A stretch of DNA of 51,175 nucleotides, taken from NCBI GenBank assembly GCA_003222675.1, contig QHWT01000059.1, forward strand, positions 1-51,175. The letters are read 5' to 3'. Below are positions 26,801 to 35,486 of the stretch, in pieces (within the stretch, counting starts at the first letter, position 1; each line of letters starts with the position of its first letter). The translations under genes were made by a program, and so were the position numbers. The DNA comes from Acidobacteriota bacterium. Lineage in GTDB: Bacteria; Acidobacteriota; Vicinamibacteria; Vicinamibacterales; 2-12-FULL-66-21. Under the pieces are notes generated by a model that did no database searches, was not told where the DNA came from, and saw only the letters and a program-made list of their open reading frames with translations.

Positions 26801-27006
26801 CAACCCACCACCATCACGGGCCCGGGAAAGCCGCCGTCGATCGCCTTCAATACCTTGTCCAGATCGCGTGACATGAGAAGTGTGCGCTGCTCCTCGGTCA
26901 GCTTGTACTGATCGAGCAGGTCCACGAAACCCTTGAACGTATTTTGCGCCTTGCCTGGTTCCTGGACAGCGCGCATCAAGGCGATCAGACCATCCTGCTG
27001 CTGCAT
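26788..27006 (-). CDS. split-borosin precursor peptide (predicted)
   Basis: 72 residues from the ATG at 27006, with AGGAG five bases upstream; a GTG six bases earlier sits on that site and is rejected. Residues 1-57 look all-helical (NTFKGFVDLLDQYKLTEEQ, then LLMSRDLDKVLKAI), as in the borosin-binding domain of SonA and in LigA-like small proteins. The remaining tail GGFPGPVMVVGWWKR is short and hydrophobic (VMVVGWW), like OphMA and other borosin cores. Its 3' end overlaps the methyltransferase start by 13 bases in another frame. I infer that the methyltransferase binds the helical part and methylates amides of the tail. No protease or export gene for maturation is adjacent. Confidence 0.78.
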   Translation of the reverse strand: MQQQDGLIALMRAVQEPGKAQNTFKGFVDLLDQYKLTEEQRTLLMSRDLDKVLKAIDGGFPGPVMVVGWWKR

Positions 27007-27072
27007 CGTCACTCCTATCGCACCCGTGGACGGCGGGGGTGACGCGATAATGGCCGGGGTGCGCCGCCTACC

Positions 27073-29679
27073 CTATCGTGCGAGACCGAGGCCCGCAAGT
27101 AATTTCGCGAAGCGCGCGTCCGGCCGCAGGCTGTCGAAACGCGGATCGACGGCGAGGTAGCCGACCCAGGGCTCCTGTCGATCTTTCGCACGTTCGAGCC
27201 AGGTGAAGGCCTGCTCGGTGTCGCCGAGCCCGGCACGCACGACCGCGACGGCGGCGGCGACGTCAGACTCCTGTCGGCTGTAGCGCGCCGCCAGATCCTC
27301 GGCAATACGCTCCGCCTCCGATCGCCTGCCGGCACGCGCGAGGATATAGCCCTTCGTGGCATCGGTAATGGGATCGGCGGCCATCAGCGCCGATGCCCTG
27401 TCCGCTTCTGCCAACGCTCGCGCGAAATCCCCCTGGTAGCCGTAGACCTCGGCCAGGGCGAGGTGGGTCCTCGCGAATCCTTGCTCCATCTGCAGAGTCT
27501 TTTCGAGTTGCGTGGCAGCCTTGTCGTACTCGCGGCTGAAGATCTGCAGCGCGCCGACCACGACGTTGACGCTGGGGGACAGCGGATCCAGCGCAAGCGC
27601 CGCGTTGATCTCGACGTTCGCCTCCCGCAGGCGGCCGCGCTTCGACAAGTAGTCCGCATACCAGTGGTGCGCTGTCGCGTATGCCGGCTTGAGTGCCACG
27701 GCGCGCTGGAAATGCTGTTCGCCGGCGTCCCACTCGAAGCGTTGCTCCGCGATCAGGCCGAGCGATGAGTGCGCTTCGGCGAGCGAATCGTCCAGCGTCA
27801 ACGCCGTCGACGCCGCGGTCGACGCGCGCGCCGCGGCCTCTCCACGCGGCGCATGACCATAGATCGACAACAGGGTGTACCCATCGGCGAGGCCGGCATA
27901 CGCCCGTGCGAATTTCGGATCGCGATCGATGGCTTCCTGGAAATACTGGATGCTCCGCTTCAACCCTTCTTCCGTGCGCATGTTCCAGTAATAGCGGCCC
28001 CGCAGATACAGATCGATGACCGCTGCATCCTGCCCGCCCACGCCCTCGCGCGCCGCCATCGTCAGCGCGCTCTGCTGCTGCGGGTTCAGGTGCAGATTGA
28101 TGCCGTCGGCGACTGCCTTCGCGATTCTGCTCTGCAGCGCCAGCACGTCGGTGAGCGCCACCTCGAAGGTCTGGTTCCAGATCTGAGCGTCGGTACCCGC
28201 GTAGATCAGCCTCGCGGTCACACGTACTCGGCTGGGCGCCTCAGCACGGCCCTCGCTTCCACGAACGACGAACACCGTGCCTTCGAGCGCCGCGTCGACG
28301 TGCAGCGCCTGCGCGATCTCGGGAATGCGCGCGTTCGTCCCTTTGAAGCGCATTGCCGACGTGCGAGAAATCACCTTCAGGCCTTTGAGCTGCCCGAGCG
28401 CGGCAATCAACTCGTCGGTCATCGCATCCGCGAAGTAGTCCTGCCCGGCGTCTCCGGACACGTTCGCCAGCGGCAGGACCACAAGTGATTGCACCGGCTG
28501 GAGTGCCGGACGCGAGAGAGAGACAGGCCAGAGCCGCGCGACGGCCAGAGCGAGGAGCAGGATCGCGGCGCCAAACGCCCCCGCTCGCCACCATGCCGGC
28601 CGTACACGTACGGGCGCCGGCGCCGGCGCGGTGATCGTTGGCGTCGTGTTCGCACCCTCGAGTGCGCGAAGGAGGTCGGCCTCGAACGCACCCGCACTCG
28701 GGTAGCGCTCCTCTGGATTGGCCGCAAGCGCGCGCTCGACGACCCGCACGAACGCGGACGGTAAATCAGGTCGCGCGTCGCGAAGCGCGATCGTGCGCCG
28801 CTCGACGTGCTCGGTCCGCAGTTGCTCAATGGTCGACGCGCGAACGGGGAACGATCCGGAAACGAGGCGATACAACACCACGCCGAGGCTGTACAGATCC
28901 GTCCGCACGTTGGCGGCCGCGCCGCGGAAGATCTCCGGCGCAATATAAAGAGGGGTACCCGCAACATCTCCGACAGTCGTCGCGTGCTCCGGATTCAGTT
29001 CCCGTCCCGTCCCGAGATCCATGAGGACGATCCGTCCGCCCTCTTCACGCATCACGTTCTGGGTCTTGATGTCGCGGTGGACGAGTCCTGCCGCATGGAT
29101 CGCGGCGAGCGCGTGGCACAGTTCGATCCCGACGATTGCGGCTTCGCGTGCGCCCATCGGTCCGTGCGTGGCGATGAATTCCTCGAGCGTCAGGCCCTGC
29201 ACGAGATCCATCCAGAGGCCTACCCGCCCGCCATGACTCGCCACGCCGTGCACGGTCACGACGTTCGGATGCCGCATGCGCGCCAGCAGTCTTGCTTCGG
29301 CCGTGATGCGCGATGTGATCAGATCCGCGTCGGGATCGTCCGTCCGCAGCAGCTTGAGCGCGACTTCGCGCTCGAGATCGCGATCCCACGCGCGGTACAC
29401 ATCGCCGGACGTGCCGCCGCCCAACCGCTCGAGCAGCAGCAGCGGCCCCCATGTGCCTACGGCAGACTGTTGCGACACGCGCGGCGCGACGCGGCGCGCG
29501 ACCGGATCCGGCGGCACCGGCAGACTGCGGTGCAGCACCGCCAGTTCCGACACGACGCGAAGCTGACGGACGAGGTCGCGGTGATCGGGGCTGATCTGCG
29601 ATTCCACCTCGTTCCAGTCGACGGCGCGGCCGTCGGCGATCGACTCCGCGAGCGCGAGGAGCACCGCCTCAGACGGCAC
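27073..29679 (-). CDS. transmembrane Ser/Thr protein kinase with TolB-like and TPR domains
   Basis: 868 residues. Kinase domain about 78-340: glycine loop LGGGTSGDVY (85-94), Lys109 in VALKLL, HRDIKTQN (201-208), DLG (221-223) instead of DFG, and APE in LYIAPE. One membrane helix about 364-384. Outside: a FlgO/TolB-N-like domain (LVVLPLANVSGDAGQDYFAD) and TPR repeats to the end. Typical acidobacterial STK with sensor/TPR tail. It overlaps the ECF sigma gene by 11 bases and lies 66 bases upstream of the borosin precursor, all minus strand; a kinase-sigma pair that may control expression. Confidence 0.88.
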   Translation of the reverse strand: MPSEAVLLALAESIADGRAVDWNEVESQISPDHRDLVRQLRVVSELAVLHRSLPVPPDPVARRVAPRVSQQSAVGTWGPLLLLERLGGGTSGDVYRAWDRDLEREVALKLLRTDDPDADLITSRITAEARLLARMRHPNVVTVHGVASHGGRVGLWMDLVQGLTLEEFIATHGPMGAREAAIVGIELCHALAAIHAAGLVHRDIKTQNVMREEGGRIVLMDLGTGRELNPEHATTVGDVAGTPLYIAPEIFRGAAANVRTDLYSLGVVLYRLVSGSFPVRASTIEQLRTEHVERRTIALRDARPDLPSAFVRVVERALAANPEERYPSAGAFEADLLRALEGANTTPTITAPAPAPVRVRPAWWRAGAFGAAILLLALAVARLWPVSLSRPALQPVQSLVVLPLANVSGDAGQDYFADAMTDELIAALGQLKGLKVISRTSAMRFKGTNARIPEIAQALHVDAALEGTVFVVRGSEGRAEAPSRVRVTARLIYAGTDAQIWNQTFEVALTDVLALQSRIAKAVADGINLHLNPQQQSALTMAAREGVGGQDAAVIDLYLRGRYYWNMRTEEGLKRSIQYFQEAIDRDPKFARAYAGLADGYTLLSIYGHAPRGEAAARASTAASTALTLDDSLAEAHSSLGLIAEQRFEWDAGEQHFQRAVALKPAYATAHHWYADYLSKRGRLREANVEINAALALDPLSPSVNVVVGALQIFSREYDKAATQLEKTLQMEQGFARTHLALAEVYGYQGDFARALAEADRASALMAADPITDATKGYILARAGRRSEAERIAEDLAARYSRQESDVAAAVAVVRAGLGDTEQAFTWLERAKDRQEPWVGYLAVDPRFDSLRPDARFAKLLAGLGLAR

Positions 29680-30250
29680 GGTTCATCTCCTCGGCGAGGC
29701 GCAGCAGCGCGCGACTGACCGCCATCCGCGCGGCGTCTGCCGTGGGCTTCCCCAGGGCCTGCGCGACCGCGTCGTAAGTCGCGTCCATTTCCACGCGCGT
29801 GATGATCGCTTCCCGCTCCTCGGGCCGCAGGCGCGCCAGTGCGGCTTCGTAGCGGTCCACCGCTTCACGTCCGATGGCTAAGTCGAGCGGTGAAGCGCCC
29901 CCTTCCGGATGGTCCTCATCGAGTGTCGTGGCGACGGGCGTGCGGGCGCTGCGACGCACCTCGTCGCGGATCCGATTCATTACCGCCTGACGGAGGTACG
30001 CCTGCAGCGCCCCCTCATGTCGCGGCTCGAACGCGTCGACGCGTTTGACGGCGCGCAGGACCGTTTCCTGGACGAGGTCGTCGGTATCCATCAGGTCGCG
30101 CGTCCAGCGTGGCAGGCGGCCGCGGGCCCAGCGCCTGAGCGGCGGCAGGCAGCGGGCAAAGAGGCGATCGAGGGCTCCGGCGTCGCCGGTCTTCGCGAGG
30201 CGCACCAGGGCAAGCGTCGATTCGAGGTCGGGTGGGCGCGGCTTGTCCAT
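29669..30250 (-). CDS. ECF-type RNA polymerase sigma factor (kinase-linked group)
   Basis: 193 residues from the ATG at 30250; the longer frame to 30484 is uncharacteristic. Sigma2 region LPRWTRDLMDTDDLVQETVL and a sigma4 helix-turn-helix (YDAVAQALGKPTADAARMAV, with MNRIRDEVRR between) are visible. The gene overlaps the kinase gene by 11 bases. Sigma factors of this type in Acidobacteriota and Planctomycetes are typically paired with Ser/Thr kinases. Its targets are not known; the downstream borosin genes are in line. Confidence 0.85.
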   Translation of the reverse strand: MDKPRPPDLESTLALVRLAKTGDAGALDRLFARCLPPLRRWARGRLPRWTRDLMDTDDLVQETVLRAVKRVDAFEPRHEGALQAYLRQAVMNRIRDEVRRSARTPVATTLDEDHPEGGASPLDLAIGREAVDRYEAALARLRPEEREAIITRVEMDATYDAVAQALGKPTADAARMAVSRALLRLAEEMNRAV

Positions 30251-30508
30251 GGGAGCGGGAGGTCCCGCGGAACGGGTACGGTCAGTATCATAGGAGTTCA
30301 CGCACCGGGTTTGAAGGGCCATGTTCAGTCCCGCCAACGCGATTGCCGCCCCGACCCGCCGCACACCCATACGCATGGCTCGTCCCACCCAATCCCTCGT
30401 CCTCGTATAACGACAAAGGCGAACCGATAGAACACCGTGTTCGTCTGAACCGGCGGGTGCGTTGATTGAGATGACGGGATTCACCCCGTCCTCTCACGAG
30501 CGATCGTC

Positions 30509-31438
30509 ATGCACATTACGGCAGGATCTCAGCTGGGTCCGTATCGGGTTCAGGAACTCATCGGCAAAGGAGGCATGGGAGAGGTCTATCGCGCCTACGA
30601 CTCGCGGCTGGATCGCGGCGTGGCGCTGAAGGTGCTGGCGCCGGACGTGCCGAGCACGCAGGAACACCTCGCACGATTCGCGCAGGAAGCGCGCGCCGCG
30701 GCGACCATCAATCATCCCAATGTCGTGACGGTGTACGACGTGGGCGCGCACGACGGGACGCCCTTCATCATCTCCGAGCTCCTCGAGGGAGAAACGCTCC
30801 GCGCGCGCCTGGCGGCGCGTGCGCTGCGCGCGACGGCCGCGGTGGCCTACGGGCGGCAGATCACGGAAGGCCTCATCGCGGCGCACCGGCTTGGCATCGT
30901 GCATCGGGATCTGAAGCCCGAGAACGTCTTCATCACGCGCGGCGAGCGCGTGAAGATCCTCGATTTCGGCCTCGCACGATGCCGCGAGCAGGCAATCGAG
31001 CGCCTGCAGGATCCGGTGATCTCGACACGCCCCGGCACCCTCCTCGGAACCGTCGGCTACATGTCGCCGGAGCAGATCCGCGGGCACGCGCTCGACGCAC
31101 GGTCCGACCTGTTCAGCCTCGGCGCGATCCTGTACGAGATGGTCGCGGGTGCGCCGGCGTTTCATGGCGATTCGCCCATCGAGACACTGAGCGCAATTCT
31201 GCGAGACGATCCGCCGCGCTTGCGCTCGGCAGCGGCCGCGGTGCCGGAATTCGACCGCGTGATTCGGCACTGCCTTGAAAAAGACCGCGACGCGCGGTTC
31301 CAGTCGGCCCGCGATCTGCTGTTCAATCTGGAGCTCGTCGCAGCCGCGCGACGGGACCGCGGCGCACAGTGCAACGTCGGCGACGATGCGTGGACGTCGA
31401 TCAAGGTCAACGGCTGGTGGCACCGCTGTTTCGGGTGA
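30509..31438 (+). CDS. Ser/Thr protein kinase, catalytic domain only
   Basis: 309 residues. Hanks-type domain with IGKGGMGEVYRAYDS, Lys41 (VALKVL), HRDLKPEN (132-139), DFG (152-154), GTVGYMSPEQ. The C-terminus after the domain (about 275 onward) is short, with no membrane helix or sensor domain, which related acidobacterial kinases usually have, so the gene may be truncated; the end NGWWHRCFG is not typical. Divergent from the sigma gene by 258 bases. Confidence 0.88.
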   Translation: MHITAGSQLGPYRVQELIGKGGMGEVYRAYDSRLDRGVALKVLAPDVPSTQEHLARFAQEARAAATINHPNVVTVYDVGAHDGTPFIISELLEGETLRARLAARALRATAAVAYGRQITEGLIAAHRLGIVHRDLKPENVFITRGERVKILDFGLARCREQAIERLQDPVISTRPGTLLGTVGYMSPEQIRGHALDARSDLFSLGAILYEMVAGAPAFHGDSPIETLSAILRDDPPRLRSAAAAVPEFDRVIRHCLEKDRDARFQSARDLLFNLELVAAARRDRGAQCNVGDDAWTSIKVNGWWHRCFG

Positions 31439-31484
31439 TCCCGCCTCATTTCTTGTCGCGAATGAGGGTAAGCTCTCGGCACGC

Positions 31485-32837
31485 ATGAGCCCTGCTGCGC
31501 CCTCCACACTCCTCCTCATTACATTCGCCGGCGTCGCGTTAGTGGTAGTGCTCATCACCTGGCTGCGGATGCCGGCGTTCATCGCGCTCGTTATCGGATC
31601 CCTGTGTGTCGGCGTCGCCGCGCGGATGCCCGCCGCCGACATCCCGCGCGCGTTTCAGCAGGGTGTCGGCGATACGCTCGGCTTTACGGCGATGGTCATC
31701 GGCCTAGGCACCGTGATTGGCAAGCTGCTCGCGGAATCCGGTGGCGCGGTCGTCGTGTCGCGCGCGCTGGTCCGCGCGATGGGCGAACGGCGAGTGGATT
31801 GGGCGCTGATGCTCTCCGCGTTCATCATCGGTCTGCCGGTGTTCTTTCAGGTCGGCCTCGTGCTGCTCGCCCCGGTGCTCTTCACGCTCGCGCGCCAGGC
31901 GCCGCGTGACGACATGTCGCTCGTCCGCCTCGGCGTGCCGCTCGTCGCCGGCCTATCGGCCGCACACGTGCTGGTGCCGCCGCATCCCGGACCGCTCGCC
32001 GCGATTGAACGGCTCGGCGCGGACCCAGGACGCACGCTGTTCTATTCCCTCCTCGTCGCCCTGCCCGCCGCGATCGTGTCAGGGCCCCTTTTCGGCCGCT
32101 TCATCGGCAAGCGCGTTCGCATCGATCCCGGCGGAGTGGCGGAACAGTTCGCAGGCGCAACCGTGGCGCGTCCGCCGTCGCTCGCGGTGACGCTGGTGAC
32201 GATTCTTCTGCCGGTGCTGCTGATGCTCATCGCCGCGCTCGCGCAGGCGACGCTCCCCGATGGACGCGCGCGTCAGGCGCTCGCGTTTGCCGGCAGCCCG
32301 CTCGTCGCATTGCTGCTCGCGACGATCCTGTCCATGTTCACCTTCGGCCGCGCGTGCGGGTTCGATAAGGCGCGCCTCTTGCGCTTCGCGGAAGACGCCG
32401 TTCCCCCGATCGCAAGCGTCCTGCTCGTGGTGGGTGCGGGCGGCGGTTTCGGGCGTGTGCTCGATGCGGCGGGCGCAGCGAAGGCAATCGCGCAGTTGAT
32501 GGGAGGGCTCGAGTTCTCGCCGCTCGTGCTCGGCTGGGTGATCGCGTCGGTCCTGCGTCTCGCGGTGGGCTCCGCAACGGTGGCGGTGGTGACCGCCGCC
32601 AGCATCATGGCGCCTATCGCCGCCGCATTACCGCACGTGAGCAAGGAACTGCTCGTCGTCGCCATCGGCGCCGGTTCCGCGATCGCGTCCCATGTGAATG
32701 ACGGAGGATTCTGGCTGGTGAAGGAGTACCTCAACATGTCCGTGCCGCAGACCATCGTCACGTGGACGGTGCTCGAAACGATCGTGGCCGTCGCCGGACT
32801 CGCAGGCGTCCTGGTGCTCGCCGTCATCGTGAGGTGA
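31485..32837 (+). CDS. GntP family gluconate-type H+ symporter
   Basis: 450 residues from the ATG at 31485 with GAGGGTAAG upstream; the open frame reaching back to 31275 overlaps the kinase gene in another frame. About 12-14 hydrophobic segments, with AFIALVIGSLCVGVA, FTAMVIGLGTVIGKLLAESG, HVLVPPHPGPLA and SHVNDGGFWLVKEYLNMS characteristic of GntP permeases. Imports gluconate or related sugar acids with protons. Four bases separate it from the dipeptidase gene, so they form an operon. Confidence 0.9.
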   Translation: MSPAAPSTLLLITFAGVALVVVLITWLRMPAFIALVIGSLCVGVAARMPAADIPRAFQQGVGDTLGFTAMVIGLGTVIGKLLAESGGAVVVSRALVRAMGERRVDWALMLSAFIIGLPVFFQVGLVLLAPVLFTLARQAPRDDMSLVRLGVPLVAGLSAAHVLVPPHPGPLAAIERLGADPGRTLFYSLLVALPAAIVSGPLFGRFIGKRVRIDPGGVAEQFAGATVARPPSLAVTLVTILLPVLLMLIAALAQATLPDGRARQALAFAGSPLVALLLATILSMFTFGRACGFDKARLLRFAEDAVPPIASVLLVVGAGGGFGRVLDAAGAAKAIAQLMGGLEFSPLVLGWVIASVLRLAVGSATVAVVTAASIMAPIAAALPHVSKELLVVAIGAGSAIASHVNDGGFWLVKEYLNMSVPQTIVTWTVLETIVAVAGLAGVLVLAVIVR

Positions 32838-32841
32838 AGGC

Positions 32842-33903
32842 GTGCTGATCGTCGACGCGCACCTCGACCTCGCGATGAACGCGCTCGAGTGGAATCGCGA
32901 CCTCACGCGGCCGATTGATGAGATCCGCCAGCGCGAACAGGGGCAGACCGACAGGCCCGATCGCGGTCGCGGCACGGTCTCGTTTGCGGAAATGCGACGC
33001 GGTGAGGTCCGCCTGTGCGTCGCCACGCAGATTGCGAGGTACGTGGCGCCAGGCAATCCACTGCCAGGATGGCATTCCCCGGAACAGGCATGGGCGATGA
33101 CGCAGGGGCAGCTCGCGTGGTACCGCGCCATGGAAGAGCGCGGCGAGCTCGTGCAGATTCGAGATCTCGACGGTCTGGAGAGGTTTGTCGGTCATCTGCA
33201 CCACGCAGAAAAAGTCGGGATCGGGTATGTCCTCAGTCTCGAGGGTGCCGACTCCGTCGTGACGCTCCGTCACCTTGAACGCGCGTACGGGGACGGACTG
33301 CGCGCGGTCGGGCCGGCGCACTACGGCCCCGGCATCTACGCACATGGGACGGCCGCATGCGGCGGCCTCGGGATCCGCGGACGCGAGCTGCTGCGCGAAA
33401 TGGAACGCCTCGGCATCATCCTCGACGTCACGCACCTGTGCGACGACAGCCTTCGCGAGGCGCTGGATCATTTCCGCGGCCACATGTGGGCGAGCCACTC
33501 GAACTGCCGCGCCCTCGTCCCACACGATCGGCAGTTTTCCGACGATCAACTGCGTGAGCTCATTCAGAGGGATGCCGTCATCGGCGCCGCGTTCGACGCG
33601 TGGATGCTCGTGCCCGGCTGGGTGCGTGGGCAGACGACGCCCGATCGCGCGGGCGTCACGCTCGAGACGGTGATCAATCACATCGATCACATCTGCCAGA
33701 TCGCCGGAAGCGCGCGCCACTGCATGATTGGATCGGACCTGGACGGCGCGTTCGGGCGCGAGCAGAGTCCCACGGACATCGCGACGATTGCAGACCTGGC
33801 GCGGCTGCCCGCGCGCCTTGCAGCGCGCGGGTACTCGGAGGAGGAGGTCCGTGGGATCGCCCACGGGAACTTCTTGCGCTTTCTACGCGGCGCCTGGGGA
33901 TGA
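32842..33903 (+). CDS. membrane (renal-type) dipeptidase, peptidase M19 family
   Basis: 353 residues from a GTG at 32842, four bases after the GntP stop. Zinc-site segments: DAHLDLAM (His7/Asp9), LSLEGADSV (Glu), ILDVTHLCDDS (His), MWASHSNCRAL (His) and GSDLDGAFGREQ (Asp). M19 enzymes hydrolyse dipeptides, including those with a D-residue, and dehydropeptides. No signal peptide is seen, so it may be cytosolic and act on dipeptides after import. The 3' end overlaps the convergent receiver gene by 21 bases. Confidence 0.88.
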   Translation: MLIVDAHLDLAMNALEWNRDLTRPIDEIRQREQGQTDRPDRGRGTVSFAEMRRGEVRLCVATQIARYVAPGNPLPGWHSPEQAWAMTQGQLAWYRAMEERGELVQIRDLDGLERFVGHLHHAEKVGIGYVLSLEGADSVVTLRHLERAYGDGLRAVGPAHYGPGIYAHGTAACGGLGIRGRELLREMERLGIILDVTHLCDDSLREALDHFRGHMWASHSNCRALVPHDRQFSDDQLRELIQRDAVIGAAFDAWMLVPGWVRGQTTPDRAGVTLETVINHIDHICQIAGSARHCMIGSDLDGAFGREQSPTDIATIADLARLPARLAARGYSEEEVRGIAHGNFLRFLRGAWG

Positions 33904-34269
33904 TCGCCGGCTCGCAGACCGGACGACGCGCCGTACTTCGGAAATGAGGAGGGAAGGATCGACCGGCCGGAGCAGGACGCTCGCGTAGCCGAGCGCATCG
34001 GCCTGATCGGTGTCACGCGGATCTGACGTAATGGCAATGGCGGGCACGGCCCGCCCGCCTGAAAGCACCCGCATCGCGGGATTCGTACAGCAGCGCATTC
34101 CGATAACGACGACGTCGGGCGCAACGCGGCGCGGTGGATAGGTGCGGCTCGCGTCGGCCGCCGACGCGGCCTCCACGCGGAAGCCGGCCCATCGCAGGAC
34201 TTCGGCAAACATCGCCGCGCTGTCCGGATGCGGTTCCACGAGCAGCACCGTCGATGAAGGAATCCGCAT
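33883..34269 (-). CDS. degenerate (pseudo-)receiver domain protein
   Basis: 128 residues from the ATG at 34269, which overlaps the glycosyltransferase stop by one base (TGATG). The response-regulator fold is clear (TVLLVEPHPDSAAMFAEVL, GFRVEAASAADA, PDVVVIGMRCC, LLRPVDPSLL), but the phosphoacceptor Asp is Gly (VVIGMR), the acidic pair is changed (VEPHP) and the conserved Lys is Arg (LLRP). It probably does not take phosphate and may be a protein-interaction module linked to the glycosyltransferase. Confidence 0.75.
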   Translation of the reverse strand: MRIPSSTVLLVEPHPDSAAMFAEVLRWAGFRVEAASAADASRTYPPRRVAPDVVVIGMRCCTNPAMRVLSGGRAVPAIAITSDPRDTDQADALGYASVLLRPVDPSLLISEVRRVVRSASRRSSPGAA

Positions 34270-35486
34270 CACACCACCTCACGTGCGCAGGGGCGTGGTT
34301 CAGCCGCGGCGCTCGACAGCAGGCGCGCGAGCTCCGACACGTTCCGGGTCTGATCGAACGAGCGCTCGACTTTCTGACGGGCGTTGGTGGCGATGTGCAC
34401 GCGGAGACGGACGTTGTCGAGCAGCGTTTCGAGCGCACCGGCGAGCCAGTGCGGCTCCCGTGGCGCAATGAGCCGCCCGGTCCACCCATCGTCGATCACC
34501 TCAGAGATACCGTCGACGGACGTGGACACGACCGGAAGGCCCATCGCCATGGCTTCGAGCAGCGCGCCCGGCACGCCGCCGCCACAGGAGCTGGGGAGCC
34601 GCCGGTACGGCAAGGCCATCAAGGTATGCGTCCGCATCAATGTTGAAAGCGGGGTGGCGAGCCCTGACTCGGCCTCGCCGCCCAAGAGGGCGACGCGATC
34701 GTCGAGGCGGCGGGAGATGATCCGTGCCTTGAGTTTCTGCACGGACGCGCCCGCGCCAACGATCGTCAGTCGGACGGGCGCCGGCCGTCGATCGCGGAGG
34801 ATGCCGATCGCGTCGATCAGATCTTCGAAACCACTCGCCTGCACCAGCGGACCAGCGGCAAGCACCGAGTCGGCGTCCCGGTTCGCATCCGCGCAGAACG
34901 GGAGCCGTTCGACAGCGACACCGCGATAGATCCGGCAGACGTGACCGGCGACGGTTGGACCGGTCATCGACAACAGGTGCGCGCGGCTGACGTCGCTCGG
35001 CGTGATCACGAAATCGGCCTCGCGCACGTGATCACGAAGCGCGGATGGATCGCGCCTGGTCTCGTGGACGGTGCTGCCGGCCACCGTGAAGCTGTAGCCC
35101 ACGTGCGTCAGGCGTTTGACATGGCGCGCGACATCAGCCGTGGCAAGATGCGCATGCAGGTGACCGATTCGACGGACCGTCACTTCGCGAGCAATCCAGC
35201 GGGCGTGCCCGGGCAGCGAACGGTCGACGAAAAAGACATGGACATCGAGGCCGCAGCGTTCGAGTTCGAGGATTTCGTCGAGAACGGGCTTCAGGCGCTC
35301 TGCGCCTCGATCCAGCACGTAGCCGACGGGGGTGGCGTATGCGGTCCTGGCGCGCTTTTCCGAGGCATCACTGCCTGATTCAGCCGCAAGGCGCAGGATC
35401 CCGCGCGAGTCGGGACCGATGGAAGCCGGGGAGCCGGGTCCGCGGCGGCCGTGCGGAACGCCCACGTGCCATTTACTGGCGCTCAT
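34269..35486 (-). CDS. GT4-type glycosyltransferase
   Basis: 405 residues from the ATG at 35486. A short N-terminal domain with IGHLHAHLATADVARHVK and GYSFTVAGSTVHE (GT-B acceptor side), then a C-terminal donor domain with LVQASGFEDLIDAIGILRDR, VRLTIVGAGASVQKLKA and GVPGALLEAMAMGLPVVST, which carries the retaining E-x-MAMG motif of GT4. Likely attaches a sugar to a lipid or polysaccharide; substrate unknown. No signal peptide, so cytosolic or peripheral. Coupled to the downstream pseudo-receiver by a one-base overlap. Confidence 0.8.
   Translation of the reverse strand: MSASKWHVGVPHGRRGPGSPASIGPDSRGILRLAAESGSDASEKRARTAYATPVGYVLDRGAERLKPVLDEILELERCGLDVHVFFVDRSLPGHARWIAREVTVRRIGHLHAHLATADVARHVKRLTHVGYSFTVAGSTVHETRRDPSALRDHVREADFVITPSDVSRAHLLSMTGPTVAGHVCRIYRGVAVERLPFCADANRDADSVLAAGPLVQASGFEDLIDAIGILRDRRPAPVRLTIVGAGASVQKLKARIISRRLDDRVALLGGEAESGLATPLSTLMRTHTLMALPYRRLPSSCGGGVPGALLEAMAMGLPVVSTSVDGISEVIDDGWTGRLIAPREPHWLAGALETLLDNVRLRVHIATNARQKVERSFDQTRNVSELARLLSSAAAEPRPCAREVV

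Noticed and set aside
26788-27006. LigA-like dioxygenase small subunit
   Set aside because: The helical part resembles LigA, but there is no LigB partner; the hydrophobic tail and the overlapping methyltransferase favour a borosin precursor.
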